Positions 1 to 9,021 are shown, counted from the first letter of the stretch. The stretch: DNA of 64,000 nt from Mycobacterium asiaticum (GCF_001673315.1 NZ_LZLQ01000098.1:58819-122818); one strand, 5' to 3'. Translations and numbers: made by a program. The notes: a model not told the origin generated them from the sequence alone.

Positions 1-574
1 ACATGCCGGCCAACGTGTCACCCAGCGAGAGGGCCAGCCGGGGCGGCGGCCCACCGGGGAACCCGTTGAGGTGGCGCAACCCGCTGGCAGCCTCGGCCAC
101 CGAGGCGTAGCCTGCCTTGTGCGCGTCCGGGCCGGTTTGCCCGTAGCCCGATACCCGGACCAGGATGATCCCCGAATTGCGTTCGCGCAGAACGTCGTAT
201 CCTAGATTCCACTTCTCCAAGGTGCCCGGCCGGAAGTTCTCCACCACGATGTCCGACTTCTCGACCAACTCCAGGAACAGTTCACGACCCTCCTGCTTGC
301 GCAGGTCCAGCGTGATGCCGCGCTTGTTGCGGGCATGCACCGTCCAGAAGACACGGTGCCCGTCGACCTCGGCCTGGCCCCAGGTGCGCAGCGGGTCCGG
401 TGCGCCCGGTGGCTCCACCTTGATGACGTCGGCGCCCATGTCGCCGAGCAGGCGGCCCACGAACGGGCCGGCGATCAGGGTGCCGAGTTCGAGCACCCGG
501 ACCCCGTCCAGCGCTCCAACAATGCGCCGCTTCTCAGCATCACTGCGTTCTGCATCGTCGCCGGCGGGGCTCAC
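1..574 (-). CDS. CaiB/BaiF (family III) CoA-transferase, partial at the window edge
   Basis: The minus frame reads as the N-terminal part of a family III CoA-transferase, which moves CoA between carboxylic acids. The family signatures LELGTLIAGPFVGRLLGDMG, then ADVIKVEPP, and later NKRGITLDL and SDIVVENFRPG are all present, and the frame stays open to base 1, so about half of a usual 380-400 residue protein is visible. The GTG start at 574 overlaps the upstream hydrolase stop as GTGA, indicating translational coupling in one operon with the hydrolase and dioxygenase-like genes. The substrate cannot be read from the sequence; an aromatic or branched acyl-CoA catabolic route is inference from the neighbours. 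Confidence 0.85.
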   Translation of the reverse strand, partial: MSPAGDDAERSDAEKRRIVGALDGVRVLELGTLIAGPFVGRLLGDMGADVIKVEPPGAPDPLRTWGQAEVDGHRVFWTVHARNKRGITLDLRKQEGRELFLELVEKSDIVVENFRPGTLEKWNLGYDVLRERNSGIILVRVSGYGQTGPDAHKAGYASVAEAASGLRHLNGFPGGPPPRLALSLGDTLAGM

Positions 575-1758
575 CCGGCGCTCGCGAAGTCGTGGCGGAT
601 CAGCCAGTCGGTGACGATGTCCACGGCTTGGCGCAGTTTGTCGCGTTGGTCAGGTCCCGCGTAATAATGTGTGGCACCGGGGATTTCGTGCATCTCCTTG
701 TCCGGATGCCCGATCGCCTCGTAGAGCCGTCGGGTATGGCTGGGTGTGCAAGCGTCATCGCCCAGGTTACCGATCACCAGGGCGGGGATCGCAAGGTCTT
801 TCCCGCATGCCACACCGTCGCCGCGCGCCTCGTCGTAACTCCACTGCGACAACCAGCCCCGCAGCGTCGAGTAGCGCGCCAGGCCCACCGGGCTCATGTT
901 CACCACCTGCGGGTCACCCAGGTAGCAGGTGCCGGGCGTGCGTGCGTTGGGGTCGACTGTGGGGTCCAGCCAGCGCGGGTCCGCCATGGTGCCGTGCACT
1001 ACGAAGCAGAACTCGTCGTCGGGGCGGCCCGCCTCCTTCAGCTCGGCCAGTTTCTCGCGCACCCAGGCCGTGATGCGCCGGTTACGGTCGATCTGAGCCT
1101 GCCGATAACGAGCCAGAAACTCCTGGCTGTACGGCGGCTGATTTGGGTTGTCGGGGTTGTAGATGTCGAGTTCGGGATCCCGCTTGGTCGGGTCGGCCTC
1201 GTCCAGAATCGACGCATCCAACCATTCGGTAAGGGTGCCGTGCCGGCTGATGTGCGCGGCCAGCAACATGATGCCGTCGGCGGCCGGCAGTTCCAACTGG
1301 GTGAGGTCGGGCCCGTCGCCCGACGGGCTGGACGTGATCGTGGCGTGCTGCGCCTGCTGTTGGTAGAACACCGACAACGAGCCGCCGCCACTCCAACCTG
1401 CCAGCACCACCTTGGTGTAGCCGAGCCTGTTCTTGGCGTCCTTGATGCACTCGCCCAGATCCTCGACCACCTTTTCCATCAGCAGGGTCGAGTCGGTGCC
1501 GCGAAATCGGCTGTTGCAGTAGATGACGTGGTGACCGGCCCGGGCCAGCGCATTGATCATCGGCAGGTACGCGCCGCCACCGATGGGGTGCATGAACACC
1601 AGCACGGTGTCCGACGGGCGGTCCTTGGGCTTGAGCAGATAGCTTTCCAGCACGGTGATCTCGGCCAGCCCACCGTACACGTCGCGGACCCCGGAATTGT
1701 TCTGGAACGCAACGAGATACGGGATGCGGTCGTACTCGAATTTGACGGCTTGCTTCAT
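571..1758 (-). CDS. alpha/beta hydrolase
   Basis: A 395-residue cytosolic alpha/beta hydrolase. The nucleophile elbow GWSGGG puts the catalytic Ser at about residue 123. The oxyanion-side loop HPIGGG lies near residue 57, and a late GATHYYAG supplies the likely catalytic His, with an acidic residue in NLGDDACTP before it. There is no signal peptide. It sits between a dioxygenase-like gene (overlap 1755-1758, ATGA) and the CoA-transferase (GTGA overlap), so the three are one translationally coupled operon. A role as hydrolase or acyl-transfer step in a ring-cleavage or side-chain pathway is inferred from context only. Confidence 0.85.
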   Translation of the reverse strand: MKQAVKFEYDRIPYLVAFQNNSGVRDVYGGLAEITVLESYLLKPKDRPSDTVLVFMHPIGGGAYLPMINALARAGHHVIYCNSRFRGTDSTLLMEKVVEDLGECIKDAKNRLGYTKVVLAGWSGGGSLSVFYQQQAQHATITSSPSGDGPDLTQLELPAADGIMLLAAHISRHGTLTEWLDASILDEADPTKRDPELDIYNPDNPNQPPYSQEFLARYRQAQIDRNRRITAWVREKLAELKEAGRPDDEFCFVVHGTMADPRWLDPTVDPNARTPGTCYLGDPQVVNMSPVGLARYSTLRGWLSQWSYDEARGDGVACGKDLAIPALVIGNLGDDACTPSHTRRLYEAIGHPDKEMHEIPGATHYYAGPDQRDKLRQAVDIVTDWLIRHDFASAG

Positions 1759-2849
1759 TGGTGCTGCCCCAGGTCAGGTGCCAGTACTTCGGGTGATGGT
1801 GTCAGGCGACGACGCGTGTCGATGGCGATCACCTGCCAGTCCACCCGCTGATAATCGTCGAACTTCCGGCGGGCCCGTTCGCGGGCCTTTTCCGGCGCGC
1901 CGTGGTGCACGCCTTGGGGCGCATGGGAGATCAGCCCCGGCGGCATCGGGATTCCGTACAGCGAACCGCCGTGGAAGAACGCGATCTCGTCGTAGTCGAC
2001 ATTGCGGTGATACCAGGGCGTGCGTTCGGTGCCCGCCACTCCCTCGGCGGGTTTGGGCAGGAAGTTCATCACGTAGACCCCGGTCGCCTGCATGAAAATG
2101 TGCACGGTGGGCGGCAGGTGCACACTGTCGGAGGTGACCACGTTGTAGTCGTCGATGTTGAAGGTGAAGGCGAAGTTGTCGCCACGCCAGCCTTCGACAT
2201 CGATCGGATTGTGTTGGTAGAAAAGGGTTGTCGGCCCGCCGTCATGAACCAGCCGCACCTCGTACTCGGCCCGTCCGTCGTCCTCGATCGGGACCGGTTC
2301 GGGAATGGTGGCCTGGGCTGGGTCGAAGGGGAAGTGCCGACCAAGTGCGCCCGGCGGCGGCACCCGGAACTCGTCGGTGGCCTCGATCATCAGCAGAGTG
2401 GTCTCGCTGTCGGGCAGTTGACGCCAGGTGCAGGCTTTGGGGAGATAGATCCAGTCGCCCTGCCGGTAGCCCAGCGGCCCGAACTCGGTTTCCAGCAGTC
2501 CCACACCCTGGTGGACGAAACACAGCAGATCGCCGTCGACGTGCCGGGTGTAGAACGGCATCGCCTCGTGGCGCCGGCTCAACAGCACCCGGCAGTCGAC
2601 GTTGCTGAACATCAGCAGCGGACCGCCGTTGGCGTCGGTGGCGTCGCTTGGCTTGAGTTGGTCCGCCAGGACGTCGACCGGGCGTAGCGGACCAACCGCG
2701 CGGAACGCGGTCGGGTCGTGGCGACGGTAGATGTTGGCGGTGCGACCGGTGAAGCCGCCGCGACCCAACTCGTCGTCTTTGAGGCCGTCCAGATCGGCGT
2801 GGACACGGCGCGGTGTCTTGCCTTTACGCAGGTGGATGAAGGATTCCAT
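1755..2849 (-). CDS. homogentisate 1,2-dioxygenase-like cupin protein
   Basis: A 364-residue protein of the homogentisate 1,2-dioxygenase family, whose known members use non-haem Fe(II) to open homogentisate. The C-terminal cupin has WYHRNVDYDE followed by SHAPQGVHHG, matching the family's His, Glu and His iron-ligand region, although the spacing from the first His to the acid is one residue longer than in the human enzyme as I recall it. It is somewhat short for the family. It is first in the operon with the hydrolase and CoA-transferase. Upstream, before fadB4, is a near-perfect TetR-type palindrome. The true substrate could be another hydroxylated aromatic acid. Confidence 0.75.
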   Translation of the reverse strand: MESFIHLRKGKTPRRVHADLDGLKDDELGRGGFTGRTANIYRRHDPTAFRAVGPLRPVDVLADQLKPSDATDANGGPLLMFSNVDCRVLLSRRHEAMPFYTRHVDGDLLCFVHQGVGLLETEFGPLGYRQGDWIYLPKACTWRQLPDSETTLLMIEATDEFRVPPPGALGRHFPFDPAQATIPEPVPIEDDGRAEYEVRLVHDGGPTTLFYQHNPIDVEGWRGDNFAFTFNIDDYNVVTSDSVHLPPTVHIFMQATGVYVMNFLPKPAEGVAGTERTPWYHRNVDYDEIAFFHGGSLYGIPMPPGLISHAPQGVHHGAPEKARERARRKFDDYQRVDWQVIAIDTRRRLTPSPEVLAPDLGQHQ

Positions 2850-2881
2850 GGCTGCCTCGGGGTAGTCGCGGCTAGAAAACT

Positions 2882-2899
2882 AAAAGTAACGTTACTTTT
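2882..2899. promoter_or_regulatory. TetR-type operator palindrome upstream of the dioxygenase operon
   Basis: AAAAGTAACGTTACTTTT is a perfect 18-base palindrome lying 33 bases upstream of the dioxygenase ATG. Outside it the short arms CTAGAA and TTCTAG add imperfect symmetry. This size and position fit a TetR-family repressor site. No TetR gene is in the window, so the regulator is unknown. Confidence 0.65.
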
Positions 2900-2942
2900 T
2901 CTTCTAGTTCGGCACAAGGACCTGTCGCCCCAACCTGCCTCC

Positions 2943-3920
2943 TCAGCGGATCCGCAGGACGACCTTGCCCTTGGCGCTGCGATTCTCCAGCGATGCCACC
3001 GCGGCGGCCGCCTCGTCCAGCGGGAAGACCTCCGGCTCCGGAGGCGACAACTTGCCGGAGGTGAACAACTCTTCCAGTGCGGCCCACTGCTCCTCGAGCG
3101 CACCGGGATGCCTGCCCGCCCAGGCCCCCCAACCCACACCGACAACGTCAATGTTGTTCAGCAGCAATCGGTTTACCTTCACGGTGGGTATCTCACCACC
3201 CGTGAAGCCGATCACCAGTAACCGTCCCGCCGGGGCCAGTGAGCGCAGCGAATCGGTGAAGCGGTCACCGCCGACCGGGTCCACCACGATGTCCACGCCG
3301 CGTCCGCCGGTCAACTCCTTGACCGCATCCTTGAAGCCGTCGGCCAGCACTACGTCGGTGGCACCCGCCGCGGTGGCGATCTGGCCCTTCTCCTCGGAGC
3401 TGACGACCGCGATCACCCGGGACGCCCCCAGCGCCGGGGCCAGTCGGAGCGCCGAGGTACCGATACCGCCGGCCGCGCCATGCACCAATACCGTCTCGTC
3501 CGCCTGCAGCCGACCACGGACGGCCAGGGCGAAATACACGGTGAGATCGTTGAACAGCACACCCGCGCCCGCTTCGAAGCCGACGTTGTCCGGCAGCTTG
3601 AACAACCGGTCGGGGGAGAGCACCGCCACTTCGGCCATGCCGCCGGTAAGCATGGTCAGCCCGAGCACCCGGTCGCCGGCGCGCACGTGTGCGCCGTCCG
3701 GAGCCGACCGCACCACTCCGGCAATCTCGGCGCCGAGGACGAACGGCGGGTCCGGTCGATACTGGTAGAGCCCGCGGGTGAGCAGCGCGTCCGGGAACGC
3801 CACCCCGGCGGCGTGCACGTCCACCACCACACCGTCGCCGGTAGGTTCGTCGATGTCCGCCACCTCGATCGCGTCCGGACCGTCCAGCCGAGTCACCCGT
3901 GCTGCGCGCATGCCGATCAC
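2943..3920 (-). CDS. fadB4: NADPH:quinone oxidoreductase-like medium-chain reductase (FadB4-like)
   Basis: A 325-residue zinc-independent medium-chain dehydrogenase/reductase. The N-terminal GroES-like half contains GAEIAGVV and AGDRVLGL. The Rossmann half carries the NADP(H) motif HGAAGGIGTSALRLAPALGA, with no structural zinc cysteines. Its length and sequence match M. tuberculosis FadB4 (Rv3141) as I recall it, and the fadE23/fadE24 homologues nearby support that, although other genes are interposed here. Known relatives reduce quinones or enoyl substrates with NADPH. The gap of 93 bases to the dioxygenase operon holds an operator, so it may be transcribed separately from that operon. Confidence 0.8.
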   Translation of the reverse strand: MIGMRAARVTRLDGPDAIEVADIDEPTGDGVVVDVHAAGVAFPDALLTRGLYQYRPDPPFVLGAEIAGVVRSAPDGAHVRAGDRVLGLTMLTGGMAEVAVLSPDRLFKLPDNVGFEAGAGVLFNDLTVYFALAVRGRLQADETVLVHGAAGGIGTSALRLAPALGASRVIAVVSSEEKGQIATAAGATDVVLADGFKDAVKELTGGRGVDIVVDPVGGDRFTDSLRSLAPAGRLLVIGFTGGEIPTVKVNRLLLNNIDVVGVGWGAWAGRHPGALEEQWAALEELFTSGKLSPPEPEVFPLDEAAAAVASLENRSAKGKVVLRIR

Positions 3921-3932
3921 CCTACTTCCGGC

Positions 3933-4931
3933 TCAAAAGCCACCGGCAACCCGCACGACGGCCCGTCCCGTGAATGTCCCAGACCGCAGCTGATCCAGCA
4001 CGCCCACCACGTCCTTGACGTCGACTTCGGTGGTGATCGCGTCCAGATGCCGGGGCCGAAACGAATCACCCAGCCGCGCCCAGATTTCCCGTCGCGGACC
4101 GATCGGCAGCTGCACCGAATCGATGCCCAACAATGCCACGCCACGCAGAATGAACGGCATCACGGTGGTGTGCAGGGCGGGTCCGCCGGTGAGGCCACTG
4201 ATGGCGACCGCACCGCGGTAGTCGACGGCGCTGAGCACGTCGGCCAGGGTGGCTCCGCCCACACAATCGATGCCGGCGGCCCAGCGCGTCTTGTTCAGCG
4301 GTCGCGGTTTGGCCTCCGGATCTGCCGGCAACCGGCCGATAACCTCAGCGGCGCCAAGCGATTTCAATAGCTCCTCGGCGGCCGGCTTGCCGGTCGATGC
4401 CACTACCCGGTAGCCGGCGGCCGCGAGTAGGTCGACGCTGACCGTGCCCACGCCGCCCGACGCGCCGGTGACGACGACCGGTCCACCGTCCGGCTTGATG
4501 CCCCAATCGGATAGGGCCTGCACGCTCATCGCCGCGGTAAACCCGGCGGTGCCGATCGCGGCGGCGTCGCGCGGACCCAACGCGTCCAACCGCACCACCT
4601 GGTCGGCTGGCAGCCGCGCGAATTCGGCATACCCGCCATGGTGGCCCGTGCCGACCTGGTAACCGTGCGCGACGACGGCGTCTCCGACGGAGAACTCGGG
4701 TGCCTGCGACTCCACGACCTCACCGGCCAGGTCGATGCCCGGTACTACCGGATAGCTGCGGACCACTCCGCCACCGGGTGTGAGCGCCAGCGCGTCCTTG
4801 AAGTTGACGCTCGAATAGAGGACCCGGATGGTCACCTCGCCGGGCGGCAGGTCGGATTCTGTGAGTGTCTCGACCGAAGCGGTGATCTGGTCCCCGTCTT
4901 GGCGCGCCAGCAGCGCGTGGAAGGAGTTCAT
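3933..4931 (-). CDS. YhdH/AcuI-type acrylyl-CoA reductase family oxidoreductase
   Basis: A 332-residue member of the YhdH/AcuI branch of medium-chain reductases, NADPH-dependent enzymes that reduce acrylyl-CoA or similar electrophilic enoyl compounds. Diagnostic stretches are SSVNFKDALALT, PGIDLAGEV, the GTAGFTAAMSV helix and the NADP-binding VTGASGGVGTVSVDLLAAAGY. It is followed after 12 bases by fadB4 on the same strand, so both reductases are likely co-transcribed. Its ATG lies only 22 bases from the divergent aldo/keto reductase ATG, so the two genes must have overlapping promoters or very short or absent leaders. Confidence 0.85.
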   Translation of the reverse strand: MNSFHALLARQDGDQITASVETLTESDLPPGEVTIRVLYSSVNFKDALALTPGGGVVRSYPVVPGIDLAGEVVESQAPEFSVGDAVVAHGYQVGTGHHGGYAEFARLPADQVVRLDALGPRDAAAIGTAGFTAAMSVQALSDWGIKPDGGPVVVTGASGGVGTVSVDLLAAAGYRVVASTGKPAAEELLKSLGAAEVIGRLPADPEAKPRPLNKTRWAAGIDCVGGATLADVLSAVDYRGAVAISGLTGGPALHTTVMPFILRGVALLGIDSVQLPIGPRREIWARLGDSFRPRHLDAITTEVDVKDVVGVLDQLRSGTFTGRAVVRVAGGF

Positions 4932-4953
4932 AGGACGACGTTAATCTCAGCCC

Positions 4954-5814
4954 ATGAATCCAATTTCACTTGGTCGGTATCCGGTTGCCCGCGTCGGATT
5001 CGGGGCGATGCAACTGCCGGGGCCCAACGTGATGGGCCCGCCACGTGACCGCGACGAGGCGCTGGCGGTATTACGGCGAGCGGTCGAGCTCGGCGTCAAC
5101 CACATCGATACCGCGCAGTTCTACGGGCCGAATGTCGCCAACGAGCTCATTCGCGAGGCGCTGCACCCCTACCCGGAGAATTTGGCGTTGGTCAGCAAGG
5201 TCGGTGGCCGTCGGGACAGTGAGGGCGCCTGGCTGCCATTGCCCGATCCGGCCGACCTGCGCCGCGACCTCGAAGCCAACCTGCGCACCCTGGGTGTAGA
5301 CCAGCTGGCTGCGGTGAATCTGCGACTGTTCGAAAGCAAAGCGCCGGACCAGCTTTTCGACGATCAGTTGGCGGTCCTGATCGCCGCCCGGGAAGAAGGG
5401 TTGATCGGCGGCATCGGACTCAGCGAAATCACCCGCGAGCATCTGCTGCACGCCCTGGCGGGCACCGAAATCGTCTGCGTGCAAAATGCTTTCAATCTGG
5501 TCCATCGTGCTAGCACGCCGGTCCTGCAGGAATGCACAGCACGCGGGATCGCATTCGTGCCGTTCTTTCCGCTCGGTGCCGCATTCACCGGTCCGCACAA
5601 TCCGGTGCTGGGTAACGCGATGGTGCGCAACACCGCCGAGCGACTTGGTCGCACGCCCGCACAGATCGCACTGGCGTGGACGTTGAGTGTGGCGCCCAAT
5701 GTGTTGCTGATCCCGGGCACGTCCTCGGTGCGGCACTTGGAGGAAAACCTTGCCGTCGCCGACATCGAACTGGACGAGGACACGCGCGCACAACTGAACG
5801 CCGTCGCCGGCTGA
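4954..5814 (+). CDS. aldo/keto reductase
   Basis: A 286-residue NADPH-dependent aldo/keto reductase of the beta8/alpha8 barrel type. HIDTAQFYGPN contains the catalytic Asp and Tyr, VSKVGG holds the catalytic Lys, and the C-terminal LIPGTSSVRHLEENL is the cofactor-binding loop. The length is that of the short, single-domain bacterial members. It is divergent from the YhdH-like gene with only 22 bases between start codons. It overlaps the downstream acetyltransferase at TGATG, so the pair is an operon. Substrates of such enzymes are broad (aldehydes, ketones), and none can be assigned here. Confidence 0.88.
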   Translation: MNPISLGRYPVARVGFGAMQLPGPNVMGPPRDRDEALAVLRRAVELGVNHIDTAQFYGPNVANELIREALHPYPENLALVSKVGGRRDSEGAWLPLPDPADLRRDLEANLRTLGVDQLAAVNLRLFESKAPDQLFDDQLAVLIAAREEGLIGGIGLSEITREHLLHALAGTEIVCVQNAFNLVHRASTPVLQECTARGIAFVPFFPLGAAFTGPHNPVLGNAMVRNTAERLGRTPAQIALAWTLSVAPNVLLIPGTSSVRHLEENLAVADIELDEDTRAQLNAVAG

Positions 5815-6341
5815 TGTTGGTGCGCCCGGCAGGCGCCGCGGATGCCGCTGCCTGCGTCGAGATCTACCGGCCCTACGTGCTCGACACCGTCATCACGTTC
5901 GAAGACACGGTGCCGACCGTGCAGGCGATGGGCGAGCGCATTGCTGCTGTGCGGGTCTCCCATGAATGGCTGGTGCTCGAAGCCGACGACGGGGTCGTGG
6001 GTTATGCCTATGCCCACCAATTCAATCCGCGCGCCGCGTACCGATGGTCGGTGGAGACCAGCGTCTACCTCAGACCAGAACGGTCGCGCTCCGGGGGCGG
6101 ACGCATGTTGTATACCGAACTGTTGAGCCGGCTGGCCCGGCGGGGTTACCGGCGTGCCTTCGCCGGCATCACGCAGCCGAACGACGCGAGCAACGGTTTT
6201 CACGGGGCGTTCGGCTTCGAGCCCGTCGGCCATTATCGGCGGGTGGGTTGGAAACTCGGCGCCTGGCACGACGTGCAGTGGTGGCAGCGGGATCTGCTTT
6301 CCCCGGGCGACGAGGTGGATCCGCCGCCGGAGATTGGCTGA
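5814..6341 (+). CDS. GNAT family N-acetyltransferase (phosphinothricin acetyltransferase-like)
   Basis: A 175-residue GCN5-related acetyltransferase. The order of motifs follows the PAT/bar-like group: an N-terminal RPAGAADAAACVEIYRPYV, the ETSVYLRPERSRSGGGRML acetyl-CoA loop, and the late NDASNGFHGAFGFEPVGHYRRVGWK followed by WWQRDL. The start is the ATG overlapping the aldo/keto reductase stop (TGATG), and an earlier in-frame start would run through that gene. Relatives acetylate small amines such as phosphinothricin or methionine sulfoximine, but the actual acceptor is unknown. Confidence 0.88.
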   Translation: MLVRPAGAADAAACVEIYRPYVLDTVITFEDTVPTVQAMGERIAAVRVSHEWLVLEADDGVVGYAYAHQFNPRAAYRWSVETSVYLRPERSRSGGGRMLYTELLSRLARRGYRRAFAGITQPNDASNGFHGAFGFEPVGHYRRVGWKLGAWHDVQWWQRDLLSPGDEVDPPPEIG

Positions 6342-6351
6342 CTGGGCGCGG

Positions 6352-7554
6352 CTACTTGAGTTCGGACGACGAGAGACCGAGCAGGCGACGCGCGACCACC
6401 AGTTGCTGAATCTGCTGGGTGCCTTCGAAGATGTCCAGGATCTTGGAGTCGCGTCCCCACTTCTCCAGCAGTGTCTGCTCGGAATAGCCGGTGGTGCCGG
6501 CTAATTCGACTGTCTTGAGGGTGACGTCGCTGGCCATCCGGCCGGCCTTGGCCTTGCTCATCGACGCTTCTTTGGAGTTGGGGATGCTGTTGTCGGCCTG
6601 CCAGGCGGCGCGCAAAGACAGCAGGTAAGCGGCTTCCCAGTCCGCTTCCATCCGCAGGAACTCCGCCGCAGCTGCGCTCTGGACGTGCGCGGGCCGGTCG
6701 TAGTCGATCGCGACGCCGGCATCGGCAAGGATCTTGCGGAGCTCTTCGAGTGCGGCCCGCCCGATGCCGACCGCCATCGCGGCCACGATCGGTCGGGTGT
6801 TGTCGAAGGTCTCCATCACCCCGGAAAAGCCTTTGCCCACTTCGATTTCGGGGTTTCCCAGCAGGTTTTCCTTGGGAATGCGGGCGTTGTCGAAGCGGAT
6901 CGCAGCGGTATCCGATCCCTTGATGCCCAGCTTGTGTTCCAGACGTTCCACGGTGACACCGGGGTGCTCGCGCGGCACGATGAACGACTTGATCGCGGCA
7001 CGGCCCTGCGATTTGTCCAGGGTTGCCCACACCACGATGTGGGTGGCGCGCGAACCAGCGGTGACATAGATCTTCTCGCCGTTGATCACGTACTCGTCAC
7101 CGTCGAGCTTGGCGGTGGTGGACACCGCGGCAGAGTCGGAACCGAAATCCGGTTCGGTGATGGCCATCGCGGCCCACACCTTGCCCAGCCGTTCCAGCTG
7201 CTCCTCGGTGGCCACAGCGGAGATCGCCGCATTGCCCAGACCCTGATACGGGATGGACAGCATCATCGCCACGTCACCCCAACTGGCTTCCAGCGTCTGC
7301 ACCAGGGCGGCCATATTGGCGCCGTTGTGGTTGTCCTCTTTGGTGTCGGCGCCGCGCAACTCACCGGCACCGGCGAAGCTGTAGGACTCCGACGCACCCT
7401 CGAACAAACTGATCAAGGTGTCGAGTTCGACGGGGTAGGCGTGTTCGCGCAGGTCGTACTTGCGGGCGATGGGCCGCACCAGCTCCGCGACACCCTGGTG
7501 GGTCTTGGTGACGACCGCTTGCAGTTTGCGGGGGAGCTCCAGATTGATTGCCAT
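6352..7554 (-). CDS. fadE23: acyl-CoA dehydrogenase FadE23
   Basis: A 400-residue FAD-dependent acyl-CoA dehydrogenase, which introduces a trans-2 double bond into acyl-CoA. FAD/substrate-loop motifs include MAITEPDFGSD, NGEKIYVTAGSRA and the C-terminal DIFEGTQQIQQLVVARRLLG. Length and order with the upstream fadE24 (25-base gap) match the M. tuberculosis Rv3139-Rv3140 pair, which is known to be induced by isoniazid. Because FadE proteins of mycobacteria often work as alpha2beta2 heteromers from adjacent genes, a FadE23/FadE24 complex is plausible but inferred. Expression probably depends on the palindrome ahead of fadE24. Confidence 0.9.
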   Translation of the reverse strand: MAINLELPRKLQAVVTKTHQGVAELVRPIARKYDLREHAYPVELDTLISLFEGASESYSFAGAGELRGADTKEDNHNGANMAALVQTLEASWGDVAMMLSIPYQGLGNAAISAVATEEQLERLGKVWAAMAITEPDFGSDSAAVSTTAKLDGDEYVINGEKIYVTAGSRATHIVVWATLDKSQGRAAIKSFIVPREHPGVTVERLEHKLGIKGSDTAAIRFDNARIPKENLLGNPEIEVGKGFSGVMETFDNTRPIVAAMAVGIGRAALEELRKILADAGVAIDYDRPAHVQSAAAAEFLRMEADWEAAYLLSLRAAWQADNSIPNSKEASMSKAKAGRMASDVTLKTVELAGTTGYSEQTLLEKWGRDSKILDIFEGTQQIQQLVVARRLLGLSSSELK

Positions 7555-7579
7555 TATTGTACTTTCGTTCTGTCGAGAC

Positions 7580-8980
7580 CTAGATGACCACTACGCCCTC
7601 GGCGACGCCGATAGCCCGCAAATCGCGGTACCAGCGTTCGACCGGGTGTTCCTTGGTGAAACCGTGTCCGCCCAGCAGCTGCACGCCGTCCAGGCCGATC
7701 TGCATGCCCTTGTCGGAACCCAGCCGCTTGGCCAGTGCCGCTTCGCGGGCAAACGGCAGGCCCTGCTCGGCGCGCGAGGCTCCGCGCCAGGTGATCAGCC
7801 GCAACCCGTCCAGTTCGATGGCGATGTTGGCGCACATGAAGGCAACGGCTTGCCGCCGCGCGATCGGCTCACCGAACGCTTCGCGTTCCTTCACGTAGGG
7901 GACCACGTAGTCGAGCACCGCATGGGAGGTGCCGACGGCGAGGGCGGCCCAGCCCAGTCGCGCCAATGCGATCGCCTCGGAGTAGTCGTCGTCGGTGGCT
8001 TCGTCTTCACCCAGCCGGGCCTGTAGCGGCACCGTCACGCCGCGCAGCTCGACCTGTCCCAGCGCCGCGGCCCGAATACCCATGCTCGGGTCGGGTTTGA
8101 CGGTAAGACCCTGCGCGGAGGATTCCACGATGAACAATGCGGGCTTGCCGTCGAGCTGGGCGGCAATGATGAAGAGCTCGGCATCCGCCGCGGCGGGCAC
8201 CAGCGATTTCACGCCGTCCAGCCGGTAGCCGGACGGGGTCCGCACCGCGGTGGTGCGCAACCGGGTCGGATCGAACAGTGGCTGGGGCTCGGCGATGGCC
8301 ACGCACGCCTGCGGCACGTTCTCACCGGCGAACTCGGGAAGATAGGTGGCCTGTTGGTCCGCGCTGCCCCAGTGCGTCAGGGCGGAGGCCACCCCACCGG
8401 GCGCCAGGATCGGCAGCGCCTGTCCCATGTCGCCGTATGCCAGGGCTTCGGCCACCAACACGTTGGTCACCGCCGAGCGGTGTTCGGCAATGCCGTCGAA
8501 ATCCTCGGGAATGTTGATCGCGGTGATGCCGAGCTCGGCCGCCTTGGCGAGTAAGCCGTTCGGACCTGAAGGATAAGTGGCAGCCTCGTCGGCGTCGTGT
8601 GCGGCGGGTCGCAGGATTTCCGCGGCGAACTCCTTGACGGTGTCGGCGATCATCTGCTGGTCGTCGTCGGGCGTCAGGTCGAAATAGTCTTTACCGCTGG
8701 ACTTGAGCCGGGTCGGTCCGCCTCGCAGGCTCTGCACCTTTTTGAACTGTCGACTTGCCGCGCCCATGCCGGAGAACAGCGTCTTGGTTCCGTACTGCAG
8801 GCCGCGGTTGAGCGGATCACGCAAGTTGTATTTGTCCAGGAATTCCTGGCCGACGATCGGCGTGATCAGCGCGATGGCGACGTCGACGCCAGTCCGTTTG
8901 TGCGGTTTCATCCCGATCGCTGTCTGCTGGCCACGGCCCTTGCGGCGCGAGCGGGTGGGTTTGGGAGCGGTGTCGGTCAT
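7580..8980 (-). CDS. fadE24: acyl-CoA dehydrogenase FadE24
   Basis: A 466-residue acyl-CoA dehydrogenase with a basic, low-complexity N-terminus (PTRSRRKGRGQQ) before the alpha-helical dehydrogenase domain. EDFDGIAEHRSAVTNVLVAEALAYGDMGQAL and CVAIAEPQ correspond to the N-terminal and middle domains, and ERWYRDLRAIGVAEGVVVI is the C-terminus. It matches FadE24 of M. tuberculosis in length and position. It is first in the operon with fadE23. A 22-base inverted repeat 42 bases upstream of the ATG is the probable regulator site. The natural acyl chain is not deducible from sequence. Confidence 0.88.
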   Translation of the reverse strand: MTDTAPKPTRSRRKGRGQQTAIGMKPHKRTGVDVAIALITPIVGQEFLDKYNLRDPLNRGLQYGTKTLFSGMGAASRQFKKVQSLRGGPTRLKSSGKDYFDLTPDDDQQMIADTVKEFAAEILRPAAHDADEAATYPSGPNGLLAKAAELGITAINIPEDFDGIAEHRSAVTNVLVAEALAYGDMGQALPILAPGGVASALTHWGSADQQATYLPEFAGENVPQACVAIAEPQPLFDPTRLRTTAVRTPSGYRLDGVKSLVPAAADAELFIIAAQLDGKPALFIVESSAQGLTVKPDPSMGIRAAALGQVELRGVTVPLQARLGEDEATDDDYSEAIALARLGWAALAVGTSHAVLDYVVPYVKEREAFGEPIARRQAVAFMCANIAIELDGLRLITWRGASRAEQGLPFAREAALAKRLGSDKGMQIGLDGVQLLGGHGFTKEHPVERWYRDLRAIGVAEGVVVI

Positions 8981-9021
8981 ATCAGGCAGCCTCGGTCGTT
9001 GGGGCGTTGCATCTCCAACGG

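Noticed and set aside
592..1851. Long open frame (419 codons) antisense to the hydrolase
   Set aside because: It mirrors the hydrolase gene on the other strand, has no ribosome site or recognisable domain, and the minus strand carries a clear alpha/beta hydrolase.
1902..2687. 261-codon frame antisense to the dioxygenase-like gene
   Set aside because: High GC leaves antisense frames open. The protein is low-complexity in V, D, H and Q with no family features.
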